In this document: positions 1-10,900 of the stretch, in pieces
Layout: each line of letters starts with the position of its first letter
Numbering within the stretch: the first letter of the stretch is position 1
DNA from: Prosapia bicincta
Taxonomy: Eukaryota; Arthropoda; Insecta; Hemiptera; Cercopidae
Direction of reading: 5' to 3'
DNA: 64,000 nucleotides
Assembly: GCA_036971475.1 (NCBI GenBank)
Contig: JBAIZL010000002.1
Location: 134,517,740 to 134,581,739, forward strand
Made by a program: the position numbers and the translations under genes
Notes under the pieces: model-generated
What the model saw: the letters and a program-made list of their open reading frames with translations, nothing else
The model's database searches: none
Told to the model about the DNA's origin: nothing

Positions 1-242
1 TAAAATTTAAGGTATAGTAGTTTTTTAATGACTCTCATCATGAACTGATCCATAGGTTGACAGAGAATTGTTATATTTAGAGGCAAGAACATGACCCATA
101 TTTGTTCTTTATTTGATATTAAATTCACCTGTAGAGAATGAGTGGGGCATTATAGATTAGTAATAGCCTACTTCTTCTTTTGGTAGGTACTTGGAAGTTC
201 TTGTATTTGTGCACAGTTCGAACAAATTTTTTTGAAATCACT

Positions 243-833
243 TGAAAATAAAAAGATCCCATTTGTCAAAAAAGTTTATCAAGCCAACTATTATGTTTAT
301 AAATCCAAGTATTATGTTTATCAATCCAAGTATTATATTTATCAATGCAAGTATTATGTTTATCAATCCAAGTATTATGCTTATCAATCCAAATATTATG
401 TTTATCAATCCAAGGAATATGTTTATCAATCCAAGGAATATGTTTATCAAACCAAGGATTATGTTTATCAAACCAAGGATTATGTTTATCAATCCAAGTA
501 TTATATTTAACAATCCAAGTATTATGTTCATCAATCCAAGTACTATGTTTATCAATCCAAGTATTATGTTTATCAATCCAAGTATTATGTTTATCAATGC
601 AAGTATTATGTTTATCAATCCAAGTATTATGCTTATCAATCCAAATATTATGTTTATCAGTCCAAGGAATATGTTTATCAAACCAAGGATTATGTTTATC
701 AAACCAAGGATTATGTTTATCAATCCAAGTATTATATTTAACAATCCAAGTATTATGTTCATCAATCCAAGTACTATGTTTATCAATCCAAGTATTATGT
801 TTATCAATCCAAGTATTATGTTTATCATTGTAA
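243..833. repeat. 21-bp tandem repeat array
   Basis: About 28 copies of a 21-bp unit, roughly TATCAATCCAAGTATTATGTT, with point variants. The variant pattern itself repeats with a 252-bp offset (12 units): the CAATGCAAG variant occurs at 343 and again at 595. Because 21 is a multiple of three and the unit lacks stops in several frames, long ORFs appear on both strands, for example a YVYQSKY heptad on the + strand and DKHNTWI on the - strand. I read these as artefacts of the repeat, not genes. The second half has one fewer of the AAGGAATATG-type units than the first. Confidence 0.95.
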
Positions 834-1858
834 TCAACAGGCAAGTTTTTGACGCGAAGTCCTTTGAAACATCAGACATTTTTGCTTTAACCATCATAGT
901 TAGTTTAAACTTACTTGCGGTATACAAAATTGTAAATCTTTTATTGCTGATTTTAAAATCTGAAGCACCTATTTCATGGGCAAGAATTTTGATGGAAATC
1001 AGTGACAGTCTAGACTCAAAAGCATTTTAAATTTGCAGTCAGTAACAGATTTTCAGAAATAAAAACCTTTAATGTTTTTTTTTTTGTTTTGTAACTGCCA
1101 CTGCTTCTGAATCCCAAAGTAAATTTTTGTTTCAAGTAGACAATTTACATTCATTAATATTTTTGACTGTTTGTTGCAGCTGTAATATTTATAATAATGC
1201 AGGGATAAATATCGCATGTTGTTGGAATATTGCATACAGGACAAGTGTGTCATTGAAGAATTTTCTAATTTTAAATCCTGTAAAAGTTATAAACATTAAT
1301 CACTTTTAAATAAACAAATTTAACTCTATGACAGACGTCTAAAAACACCAGTAAATGTTATTGTAAACTGCACTTTCTGGCTTCTGGAGAGGAGAGGGAG
1401 AGAGTGTTATCATAGTCTAGGAAGAAATTATAATACATACTTATCTTTTTGCTGTCAGGAGTCAGATTTGTTCTTTAGGAATCTACCTAATATATAAATA
1501 CTTACTTATTTACTTGGTTTTAGTTATTAGTGCCAGCCCCTGGTGAGTAACTTGTTGACTTGATGTTTATGTTGCTTGACAGTTATTTATCAAAGTATTT
1601 GCCATCATACAAAATCTATATTTAGATTCGTTTGTATTTTTTGTTATCAAAACATTGGAATCTCAGTTCCACACATCATCTTGACTTATTATGAATGAGT
1701 AGATGCCAATGTTAAAGCACTAGTTCTTTGTATAAACTTTGTGTTGTATGTTTAAAATGACTAAGTTTATGAAAAATTGCAGTGTTTTTGACATGAGTTT
1801 TGTAATTCATTTTCTCAAAGGAATGTTAATGTGCAAAATTGTTATAATCCAATGGCTA
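834..1858. other. Unassigned AT-rich stretch
   Basis: No coding signal, repeat or transposon end is recognised here. Short ORFs of 60-66 codons on either strand have no recognisable motif. Confidence 0.5.
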
Positions 1859-1981
1859 TACTTACACCCTCATTGTAATGTAACACAACAACTTTTATAT
1901 AATTTTGGCTGGGAACAACTGTACCATCCTCTTTACAATCCAGACCCTGCTCCTAGTGACCACTTTCTATTTTGCACCTGA
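1859..1981 (+). pseudogene. Mariner transposase fragment
   Basis: The last 40 codons of an open frame read like the third catalytic block of a mariner (Tc1/mariner superfamily) transposase: VTQQLLYNFGWEQLYHPLYN, followed by PDPAPSDHFLF. The family pattern is a QQLL..FGWE segment, then HP.YSPDLAPSDYHLF, where the second D of PSD is the third catalytic acid. No N-terminal helix-turn-helix, earlier catalytic residues or inverted terminal repeats are visible nearby, so this is a short dead remnant. The frame closes at TGA right after the match. Confidence 0.75.
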
Positions 1982-2442
1982 AATCTGCCCTTATGTAGTT
2001 AAAATTGAATACTGTGTTCTACTTGGTTTAATTCACAGGCAGAAACCTTTTATGAGGAAGGAATACAAATGATTTTGCTTGCAAAAGAATAGTACAAGAG
2101 GTTGGGAAATGATGGTGAAAAATAGAGAATCTGAAGAATAGATATTTTTGAAAATATTTCTTTTCTTTATATATGCAGTCAAACTTGGTTATAACATCCT
2201 TTAATTTCACCTCTTCTGTAACGTCAGTTTTTGATAGTTCTGTCCTAATATAATGCAATTCCTTTATGGAAAAACTGTTTTTCCATTATGAAAATTACTT
2301 TATCCCCAGATGTAGGGTCAAAATGTTAGCATTTTTGGGAGCTTAAATTTTTTACTTAAATAAATAAGAATTACTACTTATAAATATTCACACATGAAAT
2401 CATCACACTCATTACATCACAAAACTACTTCACATACCAACA
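1982..2442. other. Unassigned; possible weak Tigger-type terminus
   Basis: Mostly anonymous AT-rich DNA. Near 2176 the text CAGTCAAACTTGGTTATAAC resembles some pogo/Tigger termini, but no partner repeat or transposase is seen. Confidence 0.3.
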
Positions 2443-2625
2443 CAAATTCTACATACAGAAAGAAGGGTTCTCTATGGGTTCCCCCATCTCACGCATCCTA
2501 GCAGAAATATTCCTACATCATGTCAAACAATAATACATTCTACAGAACAATAATCACACACATAAAGTAACTTATTACTATAGATATGTAGATGACATTT
2601 TAATACTATACAAAGGCAAATTAAA
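2443..2625 (+). pseudogene. Penelope-like reverse transcriptase fragment
   Basis: Reading + frame from 2448 gives FYIQKEGFSMGSPIS followed by RILAEIFLHHVKQ, a stop, then about ten residues and YYYRYVDDILILYKG. The first segment matches the G.PMGSP.S.ILAEI block and the second the catalytic YVDD block of Penelope-like reverse transcriptases. An in-frame TAA between the blocks and the absence of flanking RT or GIY-YIG sequence show a dead fragment. It lies about 250 bases upstream of the 133-bp satellite. It differs from the PLE at 39.2-39.5 kb, where the block reads GLGMGNPLS. Confidence 0.8.
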
Positions 2626-2884
2626 CCACTACACAATTACAGTCAAAAATTCTAATCTTTTGAAATGCGTCAGCAAGTAAGCAATTACATATTCACTTAG
2701 TTAAGCATTTTTTAAATTTAGACTTATAAATAATAAACACATATCTTTTACTAAAAAATCACTAAGCATCCTGTATCTTACTCTTAGTATTATCTTCTCT
2801 CTTGTATTTGAAGTCAAACTAAATTATTCTTTGTTAAGATGTTAGCTCCAATGTTTACACACATACATACACATATTGTTTCCT

Positions 2885-3826
2885 GCGAAAAACATGCATG
2901 GTGGGCGAAAAGACAGAACAGTATGTTCAGGTCATGGTGGGACTTCTCTGTTGACAAATGCCAGAGCCTACATTCTTAGTTTATGTACTCACAGTTTGTA
3001 ACCTAACTGTGTAGAGAAGAAAAACATGCATATAGCATATAAAAGATAGAACAGTATGTTCAGGTCATGGTGGGACTTCTCTGTTGACTGACAAATGCCA
3101 GAGCCTACATTCTTAGTTTATGTACTCACAGTTTGTAACGTAACTGTGTAGAGAAGAAAAACATGCATATAGCATATAAAAGATAGAACAGTATGTTCAG
3201 GTCATGGTGGGACTTCTCTGTTGACAAATGCCAGAGCCTACATTCTTAGTTTATGTGTTCACAGTTTGTAACCTAACTGTGTAGAGAAGAAAAACATGCA
3301 TATAGCATATAAAAGATAGAACAGTATGTTCAGGTCATGGTGGGACTTCTCTGTTGACAAATGCCAGAGCCTACATTCTTAGTTTATGTACTCACAGTTT
3401 GTAGCCTAACTGTGTAGAGAAGAAAAACATGCATATAGTATATAAAAGATAGAACAGTATGTTCAGGTCATGGTGGGACTTCTCTGTTGACAAATGCCAG
3501 AGCCTACATTCTTAGTTTATGTACTCACAGTTTGTAACCTAAATGTGTAGAGAAGAAAAACATGCATATAGCATATAAAAGATAGAACAGTATGTTCAGG
3601 TCATGGTGGGACTTCTCTGTTGACAAATGCCAGAGCCTACATTCTTAGTTTATGTACTCACAGTTTGTAACCTAACTGTGTAGAGAAGAAAAATATGCAT
3701 ATAGCATATAAAAGACAGAACAGTATGTTCAGGTCATGGTGGGACTTCTTTATTGACAAATGCCAGAGCCTACATTCTTAGTTTACGTACTCACAGTTTG
3801 TAACCTAACTGTGTAGAGAAGAAAAT
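2885..3826. repeat. 133-bp satellite, about seven copies
   Basis: The anchor GAACAGTATGTTCAGGTC recurs at 2916, 3049, 3186, 3319, 3452, 3585 and 3718. Steps are 133 bp except one of 137 bp, caused by a GACT duplication near 3088. Units are nearly identical and also share GTAACCTAACTGTGTAGAG and CATGCATATAGCATATAAA. The first and last copies are partial. Near-identity implies recent amplification or homogenisation. Confidence 0.95.
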
Positions 3827-4506
3827 AATAAACATTTTAGACTCACAAAATATTTAGATGAAACACATCTTTAACAATATACCTTTGTTCACATAGTGCT
3901 TCAATTGAATTCTTGCAAACAAACAGTACTAGTAGTAATGTCGTAGTATTGTTGATTTCTAGAACGGTTCGGCAGCCGGATCTAGCCTTGAAATCAATGG
4001 CAGCAGTTCTTTAGTTACTTTACTCAGTTTTCATACTGTAAGGGCAAAATCCTTCTGTCAATTTTTTTGTTTGTACCAAAGTAACAGGTTTGGGGAAAAG
4101 GAATCTTCTTGTTATCGGCAAAAGTCTCTACCCTATGTGTTTTAAAAATGCAAAAAAACTTTCTGTGCACTATTCTGCTAAGAAAAATCCTGGATGACTT
4201 ATTGCATCTTTAAAGAGTAATTGGGAAAATATGTCAAAGAACTTTCAGCATAAAATAGTTTATAGAAACCTTCATCTATTCGTTGATATCTGTCTAGCCC
4301 ATCCAAGGTAGAATTTAACCAATTTTAATTTCGCCTTCATGGCCATCAGTAGCATGAGTATGCTTCTACTCATGGATCACGGAGTTATTAGATGTCTAAA
4401 GCTAGTATCGCAAACAGCAGTTAAAGACGTTTTTGTTTCATATGGATTCAACCAGTTGTTCCTTGTATCAGCACCAACATTTAAATAGATCACAAATGGT
4501 AATTCT
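3827..4506. other. Unassigned stretch
   Basis: No ORF above background and no repeat is recognised between the 133-bp satellite and the hairpin element. Confidence 0.5.
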
Positions 4507-4700
4507 AAAAGATTGCTCTCAAAATTTCCCTTAACACTAGTTTATTTAAATGTACTAGTTTCAGTGACCATGTCATCTTCGTCAATGATGAGCTTCATTA
4601 GTGAGTGGAAGCCCATCACTCATAAAGGCAACATGGTCACTGAAAATAGTCTGTTTGAATAAACTAGCGTTTAGTGAGATTTTGAATACAATCTTTTATT
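4507..4700. mobile_element. Foldback MITE-like element
   Basis: Two arms of about 67-70 bp are inverted copies of each other. The left arm runs from AAAAGATTG near 4507 to CAGTGACCATGT near 4573. The right arm runs from ACATGGTCACTG near 4631 to CAATCTTTTATTA near 4701. Arms share CTAGTTTATT and CAGTGACCATGT with scattered mismatches. The roughly 57-bp centre has no coding capacity. This is a typical shape for a non-autonomous foldback/MITE; the parent family and target duplication are not clear. Confidence 0.7.
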
Positions 4701-5067
4701 ATTTACCTTTGTTGAATTGTTCTCTCTAACTAGGCTCTAATTATCAAAATTAAAACAAAAATTTCAGTGATATTTTTACAATCTTTTCTTCTGTATTGAA
4801 TGTCTATACAATATCTTAAAATAATTGTACTGTTAAACTTGGGAAGTTATGGAATTTTAATGTTAGTTTTTATGTCAAATTAGTTTCAAATGTTGTTTTT
4901 TAAATGTAGGAACATTAATATCCTCTTTAATAATATAAGATTAGTTTTAAGCCTTCATTTCCATCAACTTTTTGGTATTGACTTCTTAATACCTTTGTAA
5001 ATATGGATGAAATATAAAATTGTTTTGGTCTTATTATTTTAGCTGAAATAGATTTTTGTTGTTCCAG

Positions 5068-5106
5068 AAACGGGCTGAGGTACTTGTTTCTGAAAATGCA
5101 GAGAAG
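5068..5106 (+). CDS. Host gene exon a, candidate (KRAEVLVSENAEK)
   Basis: A 39-base segment sits between a TTTTTGTTGTTCCAG acceptor and a GTAAGC donor. It reads KRAEVLVSENAEK and enters and leaves in phase 0, so it joins in frame to the next candidate exon at 33635. The residues are charged and would form a linker or helix upstream of the first dsRBD-like module. A second frame is also open over this length, so the call rests on splice signals and phase fit. The intervening intron would be 28.5 kb, so missed exons in between are possible. Confidence 0.5.
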
Positions 5107-6014
5107 GTAAGCTCAATTTTGCCTTACAATTAATTATTGCATAATAAATTAACTGTGAATTAGTTTATCGTTCACTATAATCACATTTTATGTAAACATA
5201 TGTATCAGTAAAAAAGTAGTATTTTTAACATAAAAAGCCAATTGAGAGTCTAGTATTTGCATGGTGAATTGTTTTTTTTTTTTGTAATGTGTGTAGTGAA
5301 GTGTGAAGGTTTCTTTTAGTTTCAGATGAGTTGGAAAGTCATCATTATTAAAAGTTAGTTTTATATAAGAGCAGTTGTTTAGTACACGCTTATGATAGCA
5401 ACGATATTAAATAATCAAGACACTTAAGATGAAATCGTAGCAAACATGCCTAGAAGTGATTCAGTTTCTAGTGTCATAAATAATTATTGTCTTGAAAGAA
5501 ATATATGCTCAGTTCAACATTGAGACATATGGAGATAACTCAGAATGTTAAAAAATAATATGACCCAGAATTGCTTTCTTATACATTAAAGTCATGGAAA
5601 ATATTTTCCTAAAACAATAAAATGTTGTTTTATCAGTTTATTAATCTGTATGGAGGCAGTTAAACTTAGCCTTGTTTACAGATGCTACAGTTTGTTCTTG
5701 ATCGTAAAGTGGCCTAATTTTTTGTATGCATGACAAACAAGACTTACTCATATTATTCAGGCCATCCTTTATGACCTTGAAGTCTGTATATACCACAGAC
5801 ACTTTGTTTTTTTTTAAATCTTATAATGTCCAATTGTGAAATTGAGTGAATGTTGTATTTCTGTAAAAATATAGTCATGTTTACAGCAGAAGCAGTAGTA
5901 TTAAATCTATACTTAATAATAACTCTACTTTATAATACTTTTAATTATAATTATGCTTATAAAATTAGTAAAGTCAATATTCAAAACTATTCAGTTGCCG
6001 TGACCACCAAATTT
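5107..6014. other. Intronic stretch before the I-like element
   Basis: AT-rich sequence with no coding signal; it ends at the target duplication of the retrotransposon. Confidence 0.5.
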
Positions 6015-6026
6015 AAAATTAATTTG
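6015..6026. repeat. Target-site duplication, left copy
   Basis: AAAATTAATTTG occurs here and again at 12060-12071, directly bounding the element. This identifies insertion by target-primed reverse transcription. Confidence 0.9.
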
Positions 6027-6532
6027 ACCCGCAGGGGGTGCGGACTAGCCGCACCTACGAGGGATTTGGCGTCCCTCGCGGTACCCTAGCCTAACACTAC
6101 ACCACTCACAAAAACATACGCACACACATACACACACCAACACAATCTATACACATTTCAACACTTAAATCTTCGCTTAGGGAATTTTGACTGGTCAGAA
6201 CCGTTGCGCGTTGGGAGTGCTGAAAAGTCCAGAGCGTGACAAACTCTGGTCTGGGACGCTGATGTGAGCTTGCTCTGCCGAAGACGTAAGCGCGGTTTCT
6301 GGTCTACCAGCCGCTTCGGTCCTTGGTCAGGGAGTGTCCGCGGTGCATGGGTGTCGGAGCCTGTGCACAGTATTACGAGTTCTCGACTGATGCCCATCCA
6401 GTCGAGCTAAGGAGAAAAGCTATAGGCCTCAGAGTTCTGAGGATTGGAAATGATCTTATTGTGATCCAAGGGTGTACCCGTTCCTATAGTCTCGCCCGTA
6501 ACGCTTGACACGATGGCTGGCTTAAAAAATTT

Positions 6533-7950
6533 ATGGATTCAAAAACCCTGTCAAATATGACTAGTTTAAAGAGAACACGCCAGGATTCTCCTGACGATCA
6601 TACTAAAAAGGATTTGAGTAAAAAGTTGATGGTGGCAACGTCGAAGACATTGCCATCAGCAAAGTATTTAGTTGTTTCTAGTGCCGAAGAAGGGAAAGAT
6701 CTTTCCAAAGTTTCTCCCTTCCTTATTAACAAGGCTATTACTGCTTGTGCTGGAGGCCCAGTAGCCTCTATTAAGAAACTAAGAAACGGAACACTGTTAG
6801 TTGCGACTTCCACCGACAGACAAACTCGTTCTCTATCAAAAATGACCTCCTTCTTTGACCAGGTCATGGTATCTGTGGCTCCCCACAGATCCTTGAATTA
6901 CTCAAAGGGGGTCATCACATGTAGGGATTTAATGTACCTTCCGGTTGATGAGATTAAGTCCGAACTGTCTTCTCAGTCAGTTACGGACGTTGTCCCTATC
7001 ATGAAAATGGACAAAGGAGAAAAAGTAGCAACAGCTTCTTTTATCGTCACATTTGGAAAATCGGAAATACCCGAATACTTACATGCAGGTTACCAAAGGC
7101 TCTCAGTGAGACCATTCGTGGCTAACCCTAGGCGCTGCTTCAAGTGCCAGCGATTTGGGCATATCAGCTCTACGTGTTCGAAGCAGAACGTATGCGGTAT
7201 ATGTAGCATTGAAGGCCATGATGATAAGGATTGTGTTAATTCTCCGAAATGCGCCAACTGTGGTGGTGACCACCCAGCGCGATCCTACAATTGTCCTACC
7301 TTTAAGGAAGAGAAAGCTATCCTAGGCATCATGGCGAAAGACAAGCTGTCGTTTCCAAAGCAGAGGCCAAAAAACTCTATCGATCAACTCAGCCAAAGAC
7401 AGACAGTAAGACTTATGCCGCTACCCTGACCGCTTCAAAATCGTCTTGTTCCAACTGTGCTGAGCTGTCCAAGAAGATTGAAGCTCTAACTGAACAAGTG
7501 TCTCGCCTCTTGTGCTTAGTCACAAATGGTCCGTCTTTGAATTTGGTACAACCTGCAGCAACTGATAGTGTTTTGCCTCGTGTACCTATCCCTTCCACTG
7601 GAGGGATTGGAGCACGAAATAAATCACTGAGCGAGCCTTGTGTTTCTGTGCAGAAGATATTATCAACGGGTAATAAACCTTCTGTGCAGAAGACGTTGGA
7701 AAAATCAAAACCACGTAAACCAGTGTTACGTCAGACCACATCGCCACCGTCGTTACCGGGTATTAAGAAAAATGCTAACAAAGGAGGGAATGTAAAAACT
7801 ACCCCTCCTAAAACCAAAACTTCCTCAGATTCCATCCCTGAACGGGTGGATATGGAATCTGAGAAATGTGAGCCTGAGACGTCTAAAAACGTCCCAGGCA
7901 AGAAAGGAGAGAGCACCAATGGGTGTCAAATAAACCCTTTGCTAAGCTAA
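6533..7950 (+). CDS. ORF1, gag-like zinc-knuckle protein (needs one frame change)
   Basis: This is the nucleic-acid-binding ORF1 of the retrotransposon, expected to coat the element RNA in an RNP. The first frame (6533-7429) starts at ATG in MDSKTLSNMTSLKRTRQDSP. It holds an RRM-like central region and three zinc knuckles near residues 200-255: CFKCQRFGHISSTC, CGICSIEGHDDKDC, and a third atypical one, CANCGGDHPARSYNC. The reading then leaves the family pattern and stops. The family-like continuation, with KAEAKKLYRSTQPKTDSK, a cysteine pair CSNC and a Lys/Pro-rich tail, is in the -1 frame and ends at TAA 7948-7950. The simplest cause is one lost base near 7350. A programmed -1 shift at A AAA AAC (7369-7375) is an alternative. 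Confidence 0.8.
7369..7375 (+). promoter_or_regulatory. Slippery-type heptamer A AAA AAC
   Basis: The heptamer lies in the X XXY YYZ register of the first ORF1 frame (codons CCA AAA AAC) and within the short overlap where a -1 shift would join the two ORF1 frames. No clear downstream stem or pseudoknot was found by eye. Residues upstream of it already look out of frame compared with the family, so chance is likely. Confidence 0.25.
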
Positions 7951-7953
7951 TAA

Positions 7954-10900
7954 ATGTCTTTCCTTAGGAAGTCAGTGATACAATGGAACGTCAACGGTGT
8001 TAGGAGTCACATAGAAGAACTTAAAGTACTCGTGCGAGATGTGTATCCAATGTTTGTATGTCTACAGGAGACACATCTCCACGAATCGCATAATTTCCAT
8101 TTAAGGGAGTATTCAGTTTTTAGATCGGACTTCGTTACAGAAGATCGAGCTAGAGGTGGCGTAGCCATCCCAGCCCGTGACTGTATCGATGCTGTTTCTC
8201 TAAACTTAATAACTCCTTTACAAGCAGTAGCCGTTCAAACAGCTGTCCCGTATAAAATCACTGTGTGTTGTGTCTACTTGCCACCACAAGAAAACCTGCA
8301 TCACGGTGATTTAGTAAATTTGATAAGCCAGTTACCAACTCCGTTCTTATTGGTAGGGGATTTTAATGCCCACCATTCGTCTTGGGGATCTTCGACTAGG
8401 AACTCTCGAGGTGATATTGTTGAAAGTGTAAGAACGGAACTAGACTTATGTCTGCTAAATGACGGTTCTCCTACTCATTTAGCAGCATCTACTGGTGGAT
8501 GGACAGCTGTTGATCTATCGATTTGCAGCCCTCAATTAGCTACTAGATGCACATGGTCGGTACTCAATGATTTGTATGGAAGCGACCATGTGCCTATTAA
8601 GATCAGTTTATGTGACTCCCAAACCTGTTATGTTCGAAATTCCAGTTGGATTTTGCGAAAAGCCAACTGGGACTCCTACTCGAATTACCTTGTATCACTT
8701 GACATGGATTATCTGACACCCATTGATGAAAATATAGAAAATTTTGCAAAAGCAATTTTAAATGCCGCTGAAAAGACCATTCCGAAAACCTCTACGCATC
8801 CACGCCGACCGCCTGTGCCGTGGTGGAACGATGAATGCACAGAAATCCTCCGTTTACGACGAAGAGCTCTTAGGAAATTTAAACGACACCCAACAAATGG
8901 AAACCTTCAGGAATATAAAATACTCCGTGCGAAAGCACGGAGGATATTTAGGCTTAGTAGAAAGAACTCTTGGGAACAGTACATTAGCACAATTAGACGA
9001 ACAACTCCGTCCTCCACAGTGTGGAGGAAACTAAGATCAGTTTGTGGTACTTTCATTCCATTGCCAGCCATTGCGCTGAAGCAACCAGATGGGAGATTAA
9101 TCACAAACAGTGATGACATTGCTAATGTACTTGGAACATCTTTTTCTAACTTTTCTGCTACTACAGCCTATGATAGATTGTTCCAGATGTATAAACTGAA
9201 GGAAGAAGCAATACCGTTTACCGTTGGGTTGTCTGAGGACTCTACTTTAAACACCCCTTTCTCTATAGGGGAATTGGAGTCAGCTCTTGCGTCAACGAAG
9301 GATTCTGCACCAGGTCCAGATTCCATTGTGTACTCCATGCTAAAACATCTACCATCATCGGCGAAACTTGTCCTCCTTCGAGTATACAATCGTTTATTCG
9401 AGGAGCGCTCTTTCCCCGATGCATGGTTAGAATCGACTGTAATTCCTCTTTTGAAGCCAGGTAAAGAAAAAACCAATCCCAGTAGTTATAGAACTATATC
9501 CCTTACAAGCGTCTTATGCAAACTACTGGAGAAGATGGTCAACCGCCGTCTTGTCTGGTACCTAGAAACCAATGACCTTATTTGCAACGAACAGTGTGGT
9601 TTCAGGCAAGGACGATCATCCGTTTACCAATTGGTTTTGTTAGAATCCGCTATTCAAGATGCCTTTCTCTTGCGTCAAACACTCGTTGCTGTTTTCTTCG
9701 ACCTTGAGAAGGCATACGATATGGCATGGAAAAGAGGAATTCTGAACACTTTAAAATCATGGGGTATACAAGGAAATGTCTTAGCATTCATAGCTAACTT
9801 TCTTTCAAATAGATCTTTCCGCGTTCGTCTTGGAGGCACGTATTCAAACAGTTATAAACAGGAGAATGGTGTACCGCAGGGCAGCGTGCTGAGCGTCACG
9901 CTATTTGCCGTTGCAATAAACAGTATCACGAGTTATATACGATCTCCGGTTCACTGTTCACTCTTTGTAGATGACTTTTGTATATATGTGCCAGCTCGTA
10001 GTATGGCAACTGCGGAAAGATCTTTGCAGTTAGCAATAAGTAGATTAGAGGAATGGTCAAGAACTACAGGTTTTAAATTCTCTGCTTCGAAGACCCAGTG
10101 TGTAGCATTTAGTCGTCGTAGGCAACACCAGGAGCCGACCCTTTATCTTGATGGGATTCAACTTCAAAGCACGGATAGTGTTCGATTTCTAGGTCTTTTA
10201 TTTGATAAAAGACTCTCATGGATTCCACATGTTCGTGATTTGAAGGTGAGATGCAATAAGAAATTGGATATGTTAAGAGTCCTTAGTGGTACGAATTGGG
10301 GAGCAGACAGAACTAGTATGCTTCGGTTTTATCGCGCAGTCGTTAGATCGCTCATAGATTATGGTTGTCAAGTTTACTCATCTGCACGACCTACTGTTCT
10401 GAAAACTCTTGATACCATCCACCACTCTGGACTTAGACTGGCTACTGGTGCATTTAGAACTAGCCCAATCCCTAGTCTTCTTGTCGAAGCTGGGGAACCT
10501 GCCCTTTCTAGACGACGTCAGATGCTACAAATATCTTACGTTTCTGTTCTTCGAAGCAAACCCAACCACCCGGCATTTGAAATAGTCTTTCACAATACGC
10601 TAAATGAAGTGTACAATACACGTCAACGTTCGACCCATCCATTTGGCATACGAACTTTAAGAATATTGGATGACCTTGAGTTGCAACTTCCAACTATGTT
10701 TGAACGACAAATGTGCTATCTACCTCCATGGATAATAAAAACGCCGCACTTCGATTTCTCATTGTCCAGTTATATAAAACACGATACTCCTGTTGTGGTC
10801 TACCACCAGGAATTTTTATCCATTTATAAATCTCACCAACACAGTGAAATTATTTTCACTGATGGAGTTAAACTGGACAATGGCGTTGGGTGTGCGTTTT

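Noticed and set aside
238..1030. Several long overlapping ORFs on both strands (162-262 codons)
   Set aside because: They arise because a stop-free 21-bp unit repeats in frame; composition is fully explained by the repeat, and the frames conflict with each other.
2176..2290. Tigger-like terminus CAGTCAAACTTGGTTATAAC
   Set aside because: No matching inverse end, TA duplication pair or transposase could be found nearby.
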